This document shows positions 53,290 through 64,000 of a DNA stretch of 64,000 nucleotides, piece after piece. The notes beneath the pieces were generated by a model. The model worked only from the letters and a program-made list of their open reading frames with translations. It was not told the DNA's origin and did not search any database. The stretch covers positions 3,596,001-3,660,000 of the forward strand of contig JAQFVV010006310.1 of NCBI GenBank assembly GCA_028023455.1, written 5' to 3'. The position numbers and the translations under genes are program-made. This stretch comes from Epiperipatus broadwayi. Lineage: Eukaryota > Onychophora > Udeonychophora > Euonychophora > Peripatidae. Each line of letters starts with the position of its first letter. Within the stretch, counting starts at the first letter, position 1.

Positions 53290-54050
53290 AACTCTAAAAT
53301 TTAATGAGATGTTGACAGATTGTAAAATTATAAGAAAAGATGGAAGGACATGTGATTTGAAAGTGGATAAGTATTTACTATAAATGCATCAAAAATTTTA
53401 AAAAAAAAAAGGAGAACAGTATTATGAAGATTCATGATATCAAACATAATAGCAAATTAATAAATCAACCTATTAGAAGATTTATGTGCTAGAACTGGAA
53501 AATGGTGCTGCTGATAAATTTGGTTATGAGGATAAAAATGAAAATGTACACAGACTTGTGAGATTTTCAGGAAAAAAAATCTATATATTATGAATCTTTT
53601 TTTTTTTTTGAAAATAAGTTAAAATCAAAATGGACATGAAAGCATACAAATGAAGATACAGTAGAATTATATTATATTTTGATTAAGATAAAATAGGCAT
53701 TTCAAAATTATAATGTGCTTGACACACTCAATGTAGAAAGCGATCACCTAGATTCTAGATATAAAAGCTATTAAGAAAGGCAATATTAATAGTTGATATT
53801 CCTAATTTCATAAATACTCCAAACTAAATCTTTCAAATTGTTTTAAAAATATTAATAGCTTTCAACAATAATTCAGACTTGAATGGAGTTAACAAGAAGA
53901 TTACCAATAGTCTACTAAAGTCAGCTATACAGATAACCAGTACAAAAAAAACCAGCAATTCACTTGTAAATTTTCAAGTGAAATCAAGCAATTTATATAT
54001 AAAAAAAAAGAATTATGAAAATATTTAAAATGAACCATTCAGAATTAAAT
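53290..54050 (+). pseudogene. RTE-like LINE relic, copy 3 (endonuclease part)
   Basis: GAADKFGYEDKNENVHRLVR-like text near 53505-53565 is the LGxxGxGxxNENGxRLxxF block of APE endonuclease regions in this LINE type. It is followed by DIRxxGxDHxLL-like decayed text and the linker seen in copies 1 and 2 (CAATATTAATAGTTGATATT). It is cut at 54051 by a foldback composite. Confidence 0.7.
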
Positions 54051-54712
54051 ATCACATGATCACTATTTTTTATGCTTGCTCATAACTGTTATTAAACAGG
54101 CAAAACTCTCCATATAGTAGTGCCACTCAGTGCAAGCCAGAGTAATCAATGGATGCCAGAAGCCCTGTGCATAAAATCCCCATCTAGTGCTCTCAGATCC
54201 AAAGCTCCTCATTGACGAAGGCCACTAGCCAGAAACTAGTCTGGGGATATTGGATGAGTAGGCACTAGATGGGGATTTTATGCACAAGCCTTTTGGCATC
54301 CACTGATTACTCTGTCTTGCACTGAGTAGCACTACTGTATGGAGAGTTCTGCCTGTTTAATAACAGTTATGAGCAAGCATAAAAAACAGTGATCATGTGA
54401 TGTTTAGTGGTTTAACACCAATCTTGCCTAATAGGATAGTGGTGTCTATGGTTATTAAAGAATCAAAGACACCAAAATGTATGGGTACTGAATTGAATTC
54501 AGACCTATATGACTATATAAGCGAATGAGCTTGGATTGAAAATATTAATGTGTTTTCAATTTTATTCTCTTAGTTTTGTAGTTAAGTAGAGATAAAAGGT
54601 GGCTACTGGAGAGTTGCATTAGATCCTAAGATCTAGATGCAGTGCTCTCAGATCCAAAGCTCCTCACTGACGAAGGCCACAAACCAGAAACTAGTCTGGG
54701 GATATTGGATGA
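54051..54712. mobile_element. Foldback composite, copy c, inserted in a LINE
   Basis: Order: outer segment in reverse (ATCACATGATCACT... AACTGTTATTAAACAGG), a small inner foldback (54098-54355), the outer segment in forward orientation (AACAGTTATGAGCAAGCATA ... GATCATGTGATGTTTAGTGG), a middle segment with CCAAAATGTATGGGTACTGA and TTTTGTAGTTAAGTAGAGAT, then one more arm that stops at GGATATTGGATGA. LINE sequence on both sides aligns as continuous with copy 2. The right end is truncated relative to copy d. Confidence 0.8.
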
Positions 54713-56210
54713 TACAAAAAGAAATGATAATATAAGAAAATAAACTATACAAGAGTATACAAATCTCATAATCACCAAACAACATCTTGATATTGGAAGG
54801 AAAGTTCTTGAAGCAATAAGAAAAATTCATACTATTTCTAAAAAGAGAGATGACATCATGAAATAAGTGAAAGAATTCTACAAATTATATAATAATGAAG
54901 CAAAAAGAAATGAAATACCTCCTAAAATTACATCTTTTGAAATTCAAAATAAGTGAAGAGATGAAATACATAATTAAATCTATGAAGAATGAAAATGCTC
55001 CACGAAATGATGAATTATTACAGATATCCTAAAAAAAGCTGTTGTAGAAAAAACAAATCATTGGCAAAGTTTCTAAATAATTAAAATATATTAGAAGTTG
55101 AAAAGAAAACCCTTGTGATATTAATATTTAAGAAAGATGGAGAAAACTATTAGAGATTACTGATCTATTACTCTTTAATCAGTTGTATACAAGATTTTTG
55201 TCTAAAATAATTTTAAACTCAAACTAACCAAAAGAATAAAATAGATTTAAAAGTAATTCTAGAAAAAAAAGCAATGAGTATGAATTGCTATTATGCTTTG
55301 CAGATTATTAAATGGCATTTATTCTGTGTCTAAAATTTTGGAACAACAAAGTAGACTCACGATATCAAATTTGAAAGAATATTTATCAAAATGCATCAGA
55401 AATGATGATTCTATCTCCTCAAACAAATTTTATAATTATTTTTAAAAAAATATTTAGGGATTAAAATGAGAAGCTAAGAAACTAAAAATAAATGCAATTA
55501 CTAGTCATTTAGATTTTGCAGTTGATGTAATTATTTTCACAAATTACCATAAAAATATGATTATTTCCAGAGCTTAGGGACATACAAGAGCTATTAGATG
55601 AAAGCAATGAAGTATAACTAAAAATAAATATGAAAAATGTTTAATAGCTTTCCTCAAAAGAAGAAAATGAAAATTGATAATATGAATTAAAAAAATTATA
55701 AATGTCTTAATCAGATTATTGATCATAGAATTAATCTTTGATAAACAACTTTTGATAGAAATAGGGGGGTGCCTATGTATTTAAAAAGAAAGGGATTTTT
55801 AAAAAATGAATGTGTTTTACCACCATTTACTTTTGTATTGGAGATTTGGATTTTTAATAGAACTATACAAAGATGTCAGATTATGGAGCAAAATATGGAG
55901 AATTGTATATAATAATTAACAAGGAGGGATTAAAAGATAAATACATGAGTTAAAAAACATCAAAAAATTAAATTCTTAAATGGAGTGTAGACTATGACAA
56001 TACAAGAGATGACCATGAATGACAGAAGTTTCAAACTAAATTCCAAGAAATTTTAACAAAATATACAAAGACATTACATGAGATGATTGGAAAAAAAGTA
56101 AGTTGAAATGATATAAAGAAAAAAAGCTGTAGATAAGAGAATCTGGATAAATCTTGAAAAATTTACATTAGCAGTCATGGAAAAAATCTTTTATTAGCAG
56201 CTCTATTTAA
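54713..56210 (+). pseudogene. RTE-like LINE relic, copy 3 (RT part)
   Basis: It resumes with RKVLEAIRKIHTISKKRDDI-like text, then IIKSMKNENAPRND (54970-55015, the KAPG block), LLCFADY*MAF near 55300 (the VDYEKAF block with losses), and LDFAVDVIIFTN near 55510-55545 (the FADD box changed to FAVD). The tail text matches copy 2. There are stops throughout. Confidence 0.75.
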
Positions 56211-56219
56211 TTTTATCAG

Positions 56220-57510
56220 CAAACTAATTTTATTTCTTTGTATAACCATTTGAAAAAGGAAAGAAGAAAAATCTTTTTCATGTAATAACATAAAAACAAC
56301 ACTACTTTCAAATTTGAATAACAACTTTTTGTTTTTTAAATGTATTAGTTATTATTTGTTAATTAAAAGAGACATCAATTTTTAAAATACTATTAATATA
56401 TGCATAATTTTTTCTTTAAAATTAATCTAATCTTTATAAAAGCATTTTCATTATCATAAATCTTTTAAAATGATCATCACAGCTATGGACGTTTATATTT
56501 TAAAAAAATATATAAATCAGATTATAAAAAAGGTTATAAAATGGATTTCTGACTGTAGTTATATTGTACTAAAATTATTGTTTGTAAATTTCTTTTTTAA
56601 TTGTATATAAATATTTAATTAATTGTATTAAATTGACATGGATATGAAAAAGTGGAATGTTATTTGTGAATTTGTAATCTGATATGTGAATTATTACAGT
56701 AGCTTATCCAAACTTAGTTGCTCTATAAATAAGTTTACATTCTCAGCATTACATATTTAATAGCAATAATTTATTTACAAGCTCATTAAAATTTATTAAA
56801 ATGTTCATTTTGACTGTTATTTGTAACTATAGCTGGTTTGATTAACAATTATAAAAATTACTGCTAAAACAAGATTTTACCTTTTCAAAATTTGATTTAT
56901 CATTTAAGAATGTGAAGTCAGATAAAAGTGATTATCTGCTATTTGACAAATAAACTGATATGAATGTGGGAAACTAGTTTGCAAGATTGTTTTAAAAATA
57001 AACTTATGAATTATTTTAGTAACATATTTGAACTTAATTGCTCCATGAATAAGTTAATTGTATTAATAAAATATGAATAATTAATTAATTATAATTGTGG
57101 CCTGTTAGTCCACTCACAATATGATAGAAATAATTGTAATATCAGTAGTCATGATAAAATGACAAAGACATACTGAAATTATTATTTTCCTCTAAATATT
57201 CATGTATGGAATATGGAAATTACCTGAAGATACTTGTAATTAAAAACATGTCAAGATTTAAGAATAAGTTAGTTGCTCTTAGTGAAATTTGTCTTCCAGA
57301 CAAAGAAAGCTTAATATAAGAGTTAGCTACAAGTTTTTTTTGGAAGAGCAGATCAATTAGTTAAAGTAAATTATATAGTTCTGGATTTGTTACAATGTCT
57401 AATTTAATATCTTCTATTTTTGGAATTACTCAATATATCAAAGAAAGTCTACTGTCATTAAAACTTTGTTTGTGCACAAGTATTTGTATTGACTTTATTA
57501 GTGCTTGTTT
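56220..57510. other. AT-rich sequence without recognisable features
   Basis: A possible direct repeat pair (GTGAATTATTACAGTAGCTT near 56690 and AATTATTTTAGTAACATATT near 57010, each followed by CCAAACTTAGTTGCT- or TTGAACTTAATTGCT-like text). It may be upstream of the SPOUT1 5' exon; no such exon was recognised. Confidence 0.35.
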
Positions 57511-57519
57511 CAATGTTAG

Positions 57520-58172
57520 TGTTATATCTGCACTTACGACTGTGCGGCTATCCAATAACGTTCGCTAATGTTCAATTCCCACGCTGTTTTCTAGCCACTA
57601 ATGCTCTGCTGCGTATGCTCTCCAATGAATGGTCTGCAACGAATGCTCTGAATATACTCTGTATTCTCTGCACTGGGTGCTCTCCCAACGAATGGTCTGC
57701 AAGTGGATGCTCTCCAACAAATTGGTCTGCAACATGCTCTCCAACGAATTGGTCTGCAACGAATGCTCTCCAACGAAGGCTCTGAATATCTCCGCTGCGG
57801 TCTCCTTCAGCTATACCTGTGAACTATATTTCCACTGGGCGCTGGTCAATAACCGCAACCACTAATGCGAGATATCTCTACTGGAGTTAAACAGACATCT
57901 ACTCAAATACTGCCTACCCAATACTGCGCTGCGTAGATGTTACAGTCCTCTTATCGCTCTCTGATAACTGCAACAATCAATCAATACACTGTCCAATAAG
58001 GCAACATCTCATTGTAATCAGCAAATATTTCTTGGAATTGTCGATCGCCATTACGTCAATGCACTAATTAAATTCATCAGCTATCACAGCGCGATCTAAA
58101 AACAACCTCTCGAATAAATTCTAGTTTTTTCTGGAGTGCACAAACATGTCTGCCATTTTACAAAACATTACA
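57520..58172. repeat. Left LTR of the TRIM-like element
   Basis: 653 bp. It contains a minisatellite (57600-57785) of ~28-bp units with CTCTCCAACGAATTGGTCTG, followed by a region with CCAATAAGGCAAC, TTTCTTGGAATTGTCGATCG and CTGGAGTGCACAAACATG. It is shorter than the right LTR by about one minisatellite unit plus a ~13-bp segment. Confidence 0.9.
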
Positions 58173-58447
58173 CCTCCCTCCACTCCAGAAAAACCCTTGT
58201 TGCTATTCCTTGGTGTTGTTTTTCTATTCCTACTTTCCTGTTATTTCACTTAGAAATATATGATTTAACTGCTGCTGAAACTTTTTCGCCAGTTACGTTC
58301 AATGGTGACTGCGCAAGCATGGTGGACTCAGCTTCCGATGTTAACTGCGTGTTTTATTTCCAAACTTTTCACCAGATTTCCCTGTTTATAGCTAAACTTG
58401 TTCAAAACTTATTCGCTACTCACAGGTTCCAATTGCGACTGCGCCAA

Positions 58448-59142
58448 TGTTATATCCGCACTTACAACTGTGCGGCTACCCAATAACGTTTGCTAATGTT
58501 CAATTCCCATGCTGTTTTCTTGCCACTAATGCTCTGCTGCGTATGCTCTCCAACGAATGGTCTGCAATGAATGCTCTGAATATACTCTGTATTCTCTGCA
58601 CTGGGTGCTCTCCAAACGAATGGTCTGCAAGCGGATGCTCTCCAACAAATTGGTCTGCAATGTGCTCTCCAACGAATTGCTCTGCAACGAATGCTCTCCA
58701 ACGAATTGGTTTGCAACGAATGCTCTCCAACGAAGGCTCTGAATATCTCCGCTGCGATCTCCTTCAGCTATACCCGTGAACTACATTTCCACTGGGCACT
58801 GGTCAATAACCGCAAGCACTAACGCGAGATATCTCTACTGGTGTTAAACAGACATCTACTCAAATACTGACTACTCAATACTGCGCTGCATAGATGTTAT
58901 ACAGTCCTCTTATCGCTCTCTGATAACTGCAACAATCAATCAATACACTGTCCAATAAGGCAATGTCTCTTATCCAGAAATATTTGTAATCAGCAAATAT
59001 TTCTTGGAATTGTCGATCGCCATTACGTCAATGCACTAATTAAATTCCTCAGCTATCAGAGCGTGATCTAAAAACCTCTCGAATAAATTCTAGTTTTTTT
59101 CTGGAGTGCACAAACATGCCTGCCATTTTACAAAACATTACA
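58448..59142. repeat. Right LTR of the TRIM-like element
   Basis: 695 bp. The same order of blocks as the left LTR, with one extra minisatellite unit near 58670-58700 and an extra CTTATCCAGAAATAT-type stretch near 58970. Other differences are scattered single bases. Confidence 0.9.
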
Positions 59143-59149
59143 GTTAGAT

Positions 59150-59956
59150 TCAAAGAAAAAGAGCTTTTATTTCTAGCTGATACCATTATTACATCAATAT
59201 CATTGAAAAATCAAATTTTTTTGGGGGAAACTTTAATGCATGGGTTAGAACAAATTATAAACTTTAGGAAAAAGTTGTTGGAAATAACTCAAATGATGTA
59301 TTTATGGAATTTTGCATAATATACTTTATTAAAGCAGAAAAATTGTTAAGAAATATGGATACATTTATGGTCAAAATAATAGCGTCTAATTGACAACATT
59401 ATAGATTAAGAATCAAAATATTAAAGAAGTTCATATTAGACAAGCATTTACAAGTGCAGATTGTTGAATAGATCATTGATTAATGATCATATAAGGTTAC
59501 TCTATTAGTTGCATTAAAAAAATAATCTTATACCAATCAAATTTACAAGAAATTTGATAGTCATTCTTTTAAAGACATCTACTATTAATTCTAAATTTTA
59601 AGAGCTAATAAACCCTAAAATCATCAATTCAGACTCAAGAAGTGTAATGTGGATATAAACAAGTCTATTCTTAGTTTAACTAAAAAGAAAAATCATAACT
59701 CATTTTTTGAAATTGATTTTATTATTGATGACTTGATTAAAACGAATTGGGGCAATTTTTGTTTGGCAGATTAATAAACTGAAAATGGAGCTACATAACC
59801 AAAAAAGATATTTAAAGGTAGAAGTTCAATAATTGACAAGAATGTTTAAAAATGAATGGCAAATTAATGACTCATTAAAAGCAATGCTACTTGTTACCTT
59901 TCTTGGTTAAGTAAATTCATTATCCATAAAATATTTTGCATTTGAAATAAATTAAG
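59150..59956 (+). pseudogene. LINE relic, 5' portion (low confidence)
   Basis: Degraded coding-like text. Its clearest property is that 59640-59890 aligns with 61090-61330 (for example GAAGTGTAATGTGGATATA against TAAGAATGTAATGTAGATATA). The latter precedes a recognisable RT, so this is probably the same region of a second copy of the same LINE. Confidence 0.45.
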
Positions 59957-59970
59957 ATATTTCATTTTAA

Positions 59971-60953
59971 CACTAAACATCACATGATCACCATCTCTTA
60001 TACTAGCACATAATTGTTATTAAACAAGGCAAAACTCTCCATACAGTAGTGCCACCCTGTAACAACCAGAGTAATCAATGGATGCCAGAAGGCTTGTGCA
60101 TAAAATCCCTATCTAGTGCCTACTCATCCAATATCCCCAGACTAGTTTCTGGCTTGTGGCCTTCGACAGTGAGGAGCCTTGGATCTGAGAGAACTGCAAC
60201 TAGATCTTAGGATCCTATGCAACCCTCCAGCAGCAACATTTTATCTCTACTTAACTACAAAACTATGAGAATGAAGTTGAAAACACAAAAATATTTTCAA
60301 TCTAAGCTCAATAGCTTCGTAAGATCTAGGTGCAGTGCTCTCAGATCCAAGGCTCCTCACTGACAAAGGCCACAAGCCAGAAACTAGTCTGGGATATTGG
60401 ATGAGTAGGCACTAGATAGGGATTTTATGCACAAGCCTTCTGGCATCCATTGATTACTCTGGTTGGCATAGGGTGGTACTACTGTATGGAGAGTTTTGCC
60501 TTGTTTAATAACAATTATGTGCTAGTATAAGAGATGGTGATCATGTGATGTTTAGTGATTTAACACCAATCCTGCATAATAGGATAGTGGTGGCTATGGT
60601 TATTAAAGAGCCAAAGACACCAAAATGTATAGGTGCTGAATGGAGTTCAGCAATATGACTACATAAGCTAAGCTTAGATTGAAAATATTTTTGTGTTTTC
60701 AATTTCATTCTCATAGTTTTGTAGTTAAGTAGAGATAAAAGGTGGCTGCTGGAGGGTTGCATTAGATCATAAGATCTAGGTGCAGTGCTCTCAGATCCAA
60801 GGCTCCTCACTGACGAAGGCCACAAGCCAGAAACTAGTCTGGGGATATTGGCTGAATAGGCACTAGATAGGGATTTTATGCACAAGCCTTCTGGCATCCA
60901 TTGATTACTCTGGTTGGCACAGGGTGGCACTACTGTATGGAGAATTTTGCCTT
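59971..60953. mobile_element. Foldback composite, copy d, with 14-bp flanking direct repeat
   Basis: The same architecture as copy c but complete: outer segment reversed (ACTAAACATCACATGATCAC), arm, centre, inverted arm, outer segment forward (GTGATCATGTGATGTTTAGT), middle segment (CCAAAGACACCAAAATGTAT), centre (TTTGTAGTTAAGTAGAGATA), final arm ending GAATTTTGCCTT. ATATTTCATTTTAA occurs immediately outside both ends (59957-59970 and 60954-60967), which reads as a 14-bp target duplication. There is no protein-coding potential. Confidence 0.85.
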
Positions 60954-60967
60954 ATATTTCATTTTAA

Positions 60968-62960
60968 TGGTATTTTCACACATAATATTAGCTGATATAA
61001 CTATTATACATGTATTTTTAAGATTAAATAATTTTGCAAATAGAATTTAAGAATATTAATCTGCTACAATTGTTGATGAAGGAAAATATTACTCATCTGA
61101 AATCTAAGAATGTAATGTAGATATAGGTGAATCTATTCTTGGATTCATTAAAAAGAGTAATCATGACTAATTCTCAGGATTCTATTATTACTGAATTGAT
61201 TTAAAAAAAAACATTTTCTGCCTGGCAGAATAATAAATTAAATGTGAAGATTCAAAACCACTTCAAAGATTTAAAAGCAGACATTTTTCCCACTAACACA
61301 GTGTAAAAATTAAAAATGATTGGCGGATTAAAACTGAAAAGAATTGCTGATCATGATTAACTTAGATATATACTTTTTTTTATATTAAAAATAATATATG
61401 GATCTGTAAAATGATGTAATCATATTGAATCAAAAGCACTCTCTTATACGTTGATAACAAAATTTTGAATAGGTGCCATTAAGTATTTTAATTAACCTTT
61501 GAATGATGATACAAAAATTGAGATAACAACTTTTAATAATGTATCCATTCTATTTACATATTTAGATTGGGAGAGATATATAATTTAGTTAAGTTAAAAC
61601 AGCCTCTTTTGTAATTTTACAAATGAGATTTCTTGAGAAATTTTAAAATATAGTGATAATATGTTAGTTCCAAAACTAATGAAATTTTTAAGGAATATGT
61701 GGACTCATAAAGTTGTGCCACCTGATCTTACAGATCCTTCAATTGTTCCAATTTGTAAAAATAAAGGAAATAGACAAGATTTCAGTAAATACCATAAATA
61801 ACAGTATTATTCACTATAGGAAAGAAAAGATTACTTTTTGGCATAGACAAAAGGTTACTAGAAACTCAATGTGGATTTAGAAAAGTAAGCATTTCATATA
61901 TGGCTTTTATTGCCAAGCAAGTATAAGTGATTCAAGTATTGTTTTATTAATCTGCTGAAGACATTTCATTCAATTAATTGAACAGATCTGTAGCAATGCT
62001 TGAAATTAATTGTTTTTTTTTCACTAAGATTTATTCATATTATACAACTTCTACATGATAGATATGAGAAAGTATTATTACAACAGGTGAGAAACCTGAG
62101 GCATTTAAATAAAATTTGGTGCTCAAGAATTATTTGCTTGCTCCAATTTTGTTTTCCATTTTACAATTGTGTCACTGGAACTATTTATACATAGCTCAAT
62201 GAGTTAGAAATCAAGATGTAATACAAGATGGAATTTTTAATTTGTATCAAAAGCAAAAACAAAAACATTTTCTTGAAATTTGGATTTACAATATGATGAA
62301 GATTATATTATCCTCATCAAATCAAATGATCTACAGAATATATTTATAAAGAAAAATCTTCAGCAATTTTTAGGTTCAATAATTATTAACCTAAGAATAT
62401 AAGTCAATTTAATTTTCTTGGTCTTTTAAATGGAAAGTTGGATTTGCAGACTGAAATGCAGCACAGAATCAAATGCGCAGTTACTGTTTTTAAGTTAAAA
62501 AATAAGATATTTCATCACAATGAAATAATTATTCCAATTAAAATAATTGAACGTAGAGTTGTTATTTTAAAGGCATTAAAAAAATTTTAATTAAAAAATG
62601 ATCTGTAAAATTTTAAAAATATGATATCAAGATCATAAGATCAATATGTTTTTCAATTAGTGGATGTTATATTAGAATCTATTATTGTAAAATCAAATCT
62701 TCATTTGGATTGGACATATGAACCGAATGAACAATATAATGGTGAACATAAGCATACCCTTTGCGAAGAGGCACACCCTACTTACATTACAAAAATTATT
62801 TCAAAAACATTCTAAACAAAAACAATATTGATTGCTTTCACTGGAAAGATATGACAGGATAGATTACAATGGAGAACTACAATTATACAAAATGTTGAAA
62901 TCTTTCACAAAAAAAAAAAATGCTGGGAAGTTATAAGACAGAATTGCAAAATGTCAAATA
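60968..62960 (+). pseudogene. LINE reverse transcriptase relic with C-terminal region
   Basis: Plus-strand text in order: PPDLTDPSIVPICKNKGNRQ (61718-61778; the RT entry block xxIVPIxKxKGxxxDxxxYR), LETQCGFRK (61858-61884; LPExQCGFRxxR), WCSRIICLLQFCFPF near 62118-62158 (the GVKQGCVLAPxLF counterpart, mutated), LDLQYDEDYIILIKSNDLQN (62280-62340; the LQYADD box with Ala lost), and RMNNNMVN-like text near 62720 in the position of the HVxRM block. Broken in many places. It resembles the widespread invertebrate endonuclease-RT family whose RT contains CGFRKNRGTVDMIF. Confidence 0.6.
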
Positions 62961-62969
62961 ACCAGAATA

Positions 62970-64000
62970 GATTAGCATATTCTCTATGTGGACACATGGT
63001 TTGTATAATCATCACAAATGTGTATTATTATTATTATTATTATATGCCTTCCTTTTTTGGAACTAGAATGCTCATACTTGTTTATAAGTGTCTGCCACTG
63101 CTGATAACTGCTTTACTAAAAAAAATTTTGGCTCACTATATATTATATTAATAAAATGTTAATTAGTTTGTTGTTGTATGCATTCATGATTGAGAAAAAA
63201 GGTTTAATTCACTGGAAAGCAAATTTCATTTGTGATGGATGGGGTAGCAGTCTTTGTTCTGTTGTTAATATGTAGTGCTACTGTATTGTTAACTTTTTTC
63301 ATCTTTCTTCAACTTTAATATTATCACTCAAAAATTTTTATTTTTTCTATTTCATCATGGATATCTTGAGAATCAAAGAACATTTTTAAATGAATGGAGA
63401 CTATAACGGTTTTTAAAATGAAATTAATTTACCAAATAATAGGCATAAATTGTCCAGGATATAACAAAATCCAACAATTTTAATAAAGATAGTAAGGCTA
63501 ATAAAATGCAAAAGCACTTTAATATAACACTAAAAAGATAGATTTAAAAAAAATATTATATATATATGTAATAATTACTAACATTAATTTTAACTTGTAC
63601 TCTCTATACAGACATTTTCCATGACCTTTAAAGCAGCAATGTTTGATTAAAAAACTCAACTAATCTCTGCTGGTCATATGTTTCTATCATAATTGATACC
63701 ATCAGCAGCTAGAAAATAGCTAATATCCTAAAAAATATAGGAGGTTACTGTCTCCTTTGATATTGTATAGCTTAGGTAAGTAAGTACTAATCTGTCTTTT
63801 TTTTATTATTATTTTATTCATTTTGTTTATTCAGGTGAACTTGGTGTATCAACTTTTAATGTTGATAAAATCCAGAGATTTTCTACACATCACTCAAAAC
63901 TCACATCAAACTAGTATGAACTTTCTTTAAAATTTAAAAAAAAAGTACTAAATTTATGATAAAAAGTCCCAAAAACAAAATAATATTTGTCATCAAGTGT
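62970..64000. other. AT-rich sequence; short (ATT)n run
   Basis: A (TTA)n microsatellite at about 63024-63045. No coding signal, paired repeat or splice-site-supported exon was seen. The missing 5' exon of SPOUT1 could lie here or beyond the right edge, but I cannot point to it. Confidence 0.35.

Larger units (their letters stand above)
57520..59142. mobile_element. Short non-coding LTR retrotransposon (TRIM-like), complete with target duplication
   Basis: Two near-identical direct repeats (57520-58172, 653 bp; 58448-59142, 695 bp) both begin TGTTATATC and end AACATTACA, so they have TG...CA LTR ends. The element is flanked by GTTAG on each side (57515-57519 and 59143-59147), a 5-bp target duplication. 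The internal region is only 275 bp (58173-58447) and has no gag-pol coding capacity. I could not identify a convincing tRNA primer site or polypurine tract. TG...ACA ends with 5-bp duplication fit BEL/Pao or Gypsy parents; the superfamily is a guess. It must have been moved by a partner's enzymes. Confidence 0.9.

Noticed and set aside
56879-56945. Minus-strand segment ending GAAAAG/GTAAAA as a possible upstream SPOUT1 exon
   Set aside because: The donor looks acceptable, but no acceptor with a pyrimidine tract precedes it and the peptide has no resemblance to the family's N-terminus.
57489-58779. Several overlapping ORFs of 60-116 codons, on both strands, with repeated NEWSASG/CSPTNWSAT-like residues
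   Set aside because: They are translations of the minisatellite inside the LTRs. Open frames on both strands arise because the repeat lacks stop codons; no protein is implied.
1-64000. CRISPR arrays, operons, riboswitches or bacterial terminators
   Set aside because: The sequence is an intron-rich animal locus. The repeats seen are transposons or satellites without regularly spaced unique spacers.

Overview
The window is a very AT-rich stretch of an animal nuclear genome. It has spliceosomal introns with GT/AG borders, long introns full of transposon relics, and no prokaryotic gene organisation. The mix of RTE-like and CR1/Jockey-like LINEs, Penelope-like elements with GIY-YIG domains, hAT and mariner elements and tRNA-related repeats suggests an invertebrate, perhaps a mollusc. 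That placement is a low-confidence inference; nothing here fixes the species.

One host gene is recognisable. It lies on the minus strand and spans almost the whole window: eight internal exons between 51071 and 1175 encode about 255 residues of SPOUT1 (C9orf114/CENP-32), a SPOUT-class RNA methyltransferase. All seven splice joins keep the reading frame. One exon is only 19 nt long. The start codon and the 3' exon(s) (the C-terminal end of the SPOUT domain) were not found; the 3' end must lie left of position 1.

Everything else is intronic or upstream repeat. From left to right: a ~300-bp tandem repeat with an inverted first copy (1-1110); a minus-strand RTE-like LINE split by a 1.9-kb mariner-like element that carries two internal tandem arrays (2280-5888); a foldback element (5889-6410); Penelope-like fragments (6.5-9.8 kb); a TIR element carrying a tRNA-Lys fragment (14.3-15.2 kb); a large Penelope palindrome with a GIY-YIG domain and tRNA-like boxes (15.7-17.0 kb); a CR1/Jockey-like LINE (20.5-21.4 kb); a hAT transposase pseudogene (23.6-25.0 kb); a second RTE-like LINE (27.1-29.6 kb); a cluster of SINE-like repeats (29.9-31.1 kb); a hAT MITE with perfect 8-bp target duplication (32.1-32.6 kb); another LINE (34.6-35.6 kb); a second Penelope-tail foldback (42.5-42.9 kb); several hairpin MITEs (47.6, 48.6, 51.2 kb); a third RTE-like LINE broken by a foldback composite (53.3-56.2 kb); a complete short non-coding LTR element (57.5-59.1 kb); and LINE relics split by a 983-bp palindromic composite (59.2-63.0 kb).

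The most noteworthy items are the intact-looking SPOUT1 exon chain with its microexon next to hairpin elements, the TRIM-like LTR element with minisatellite-bearing LTRs, and a repeated palindromic family whose conserved segment resembles, imperfectly, a hammerhead ribozyme core. All calls come from reading the sequence; no database search was possible.
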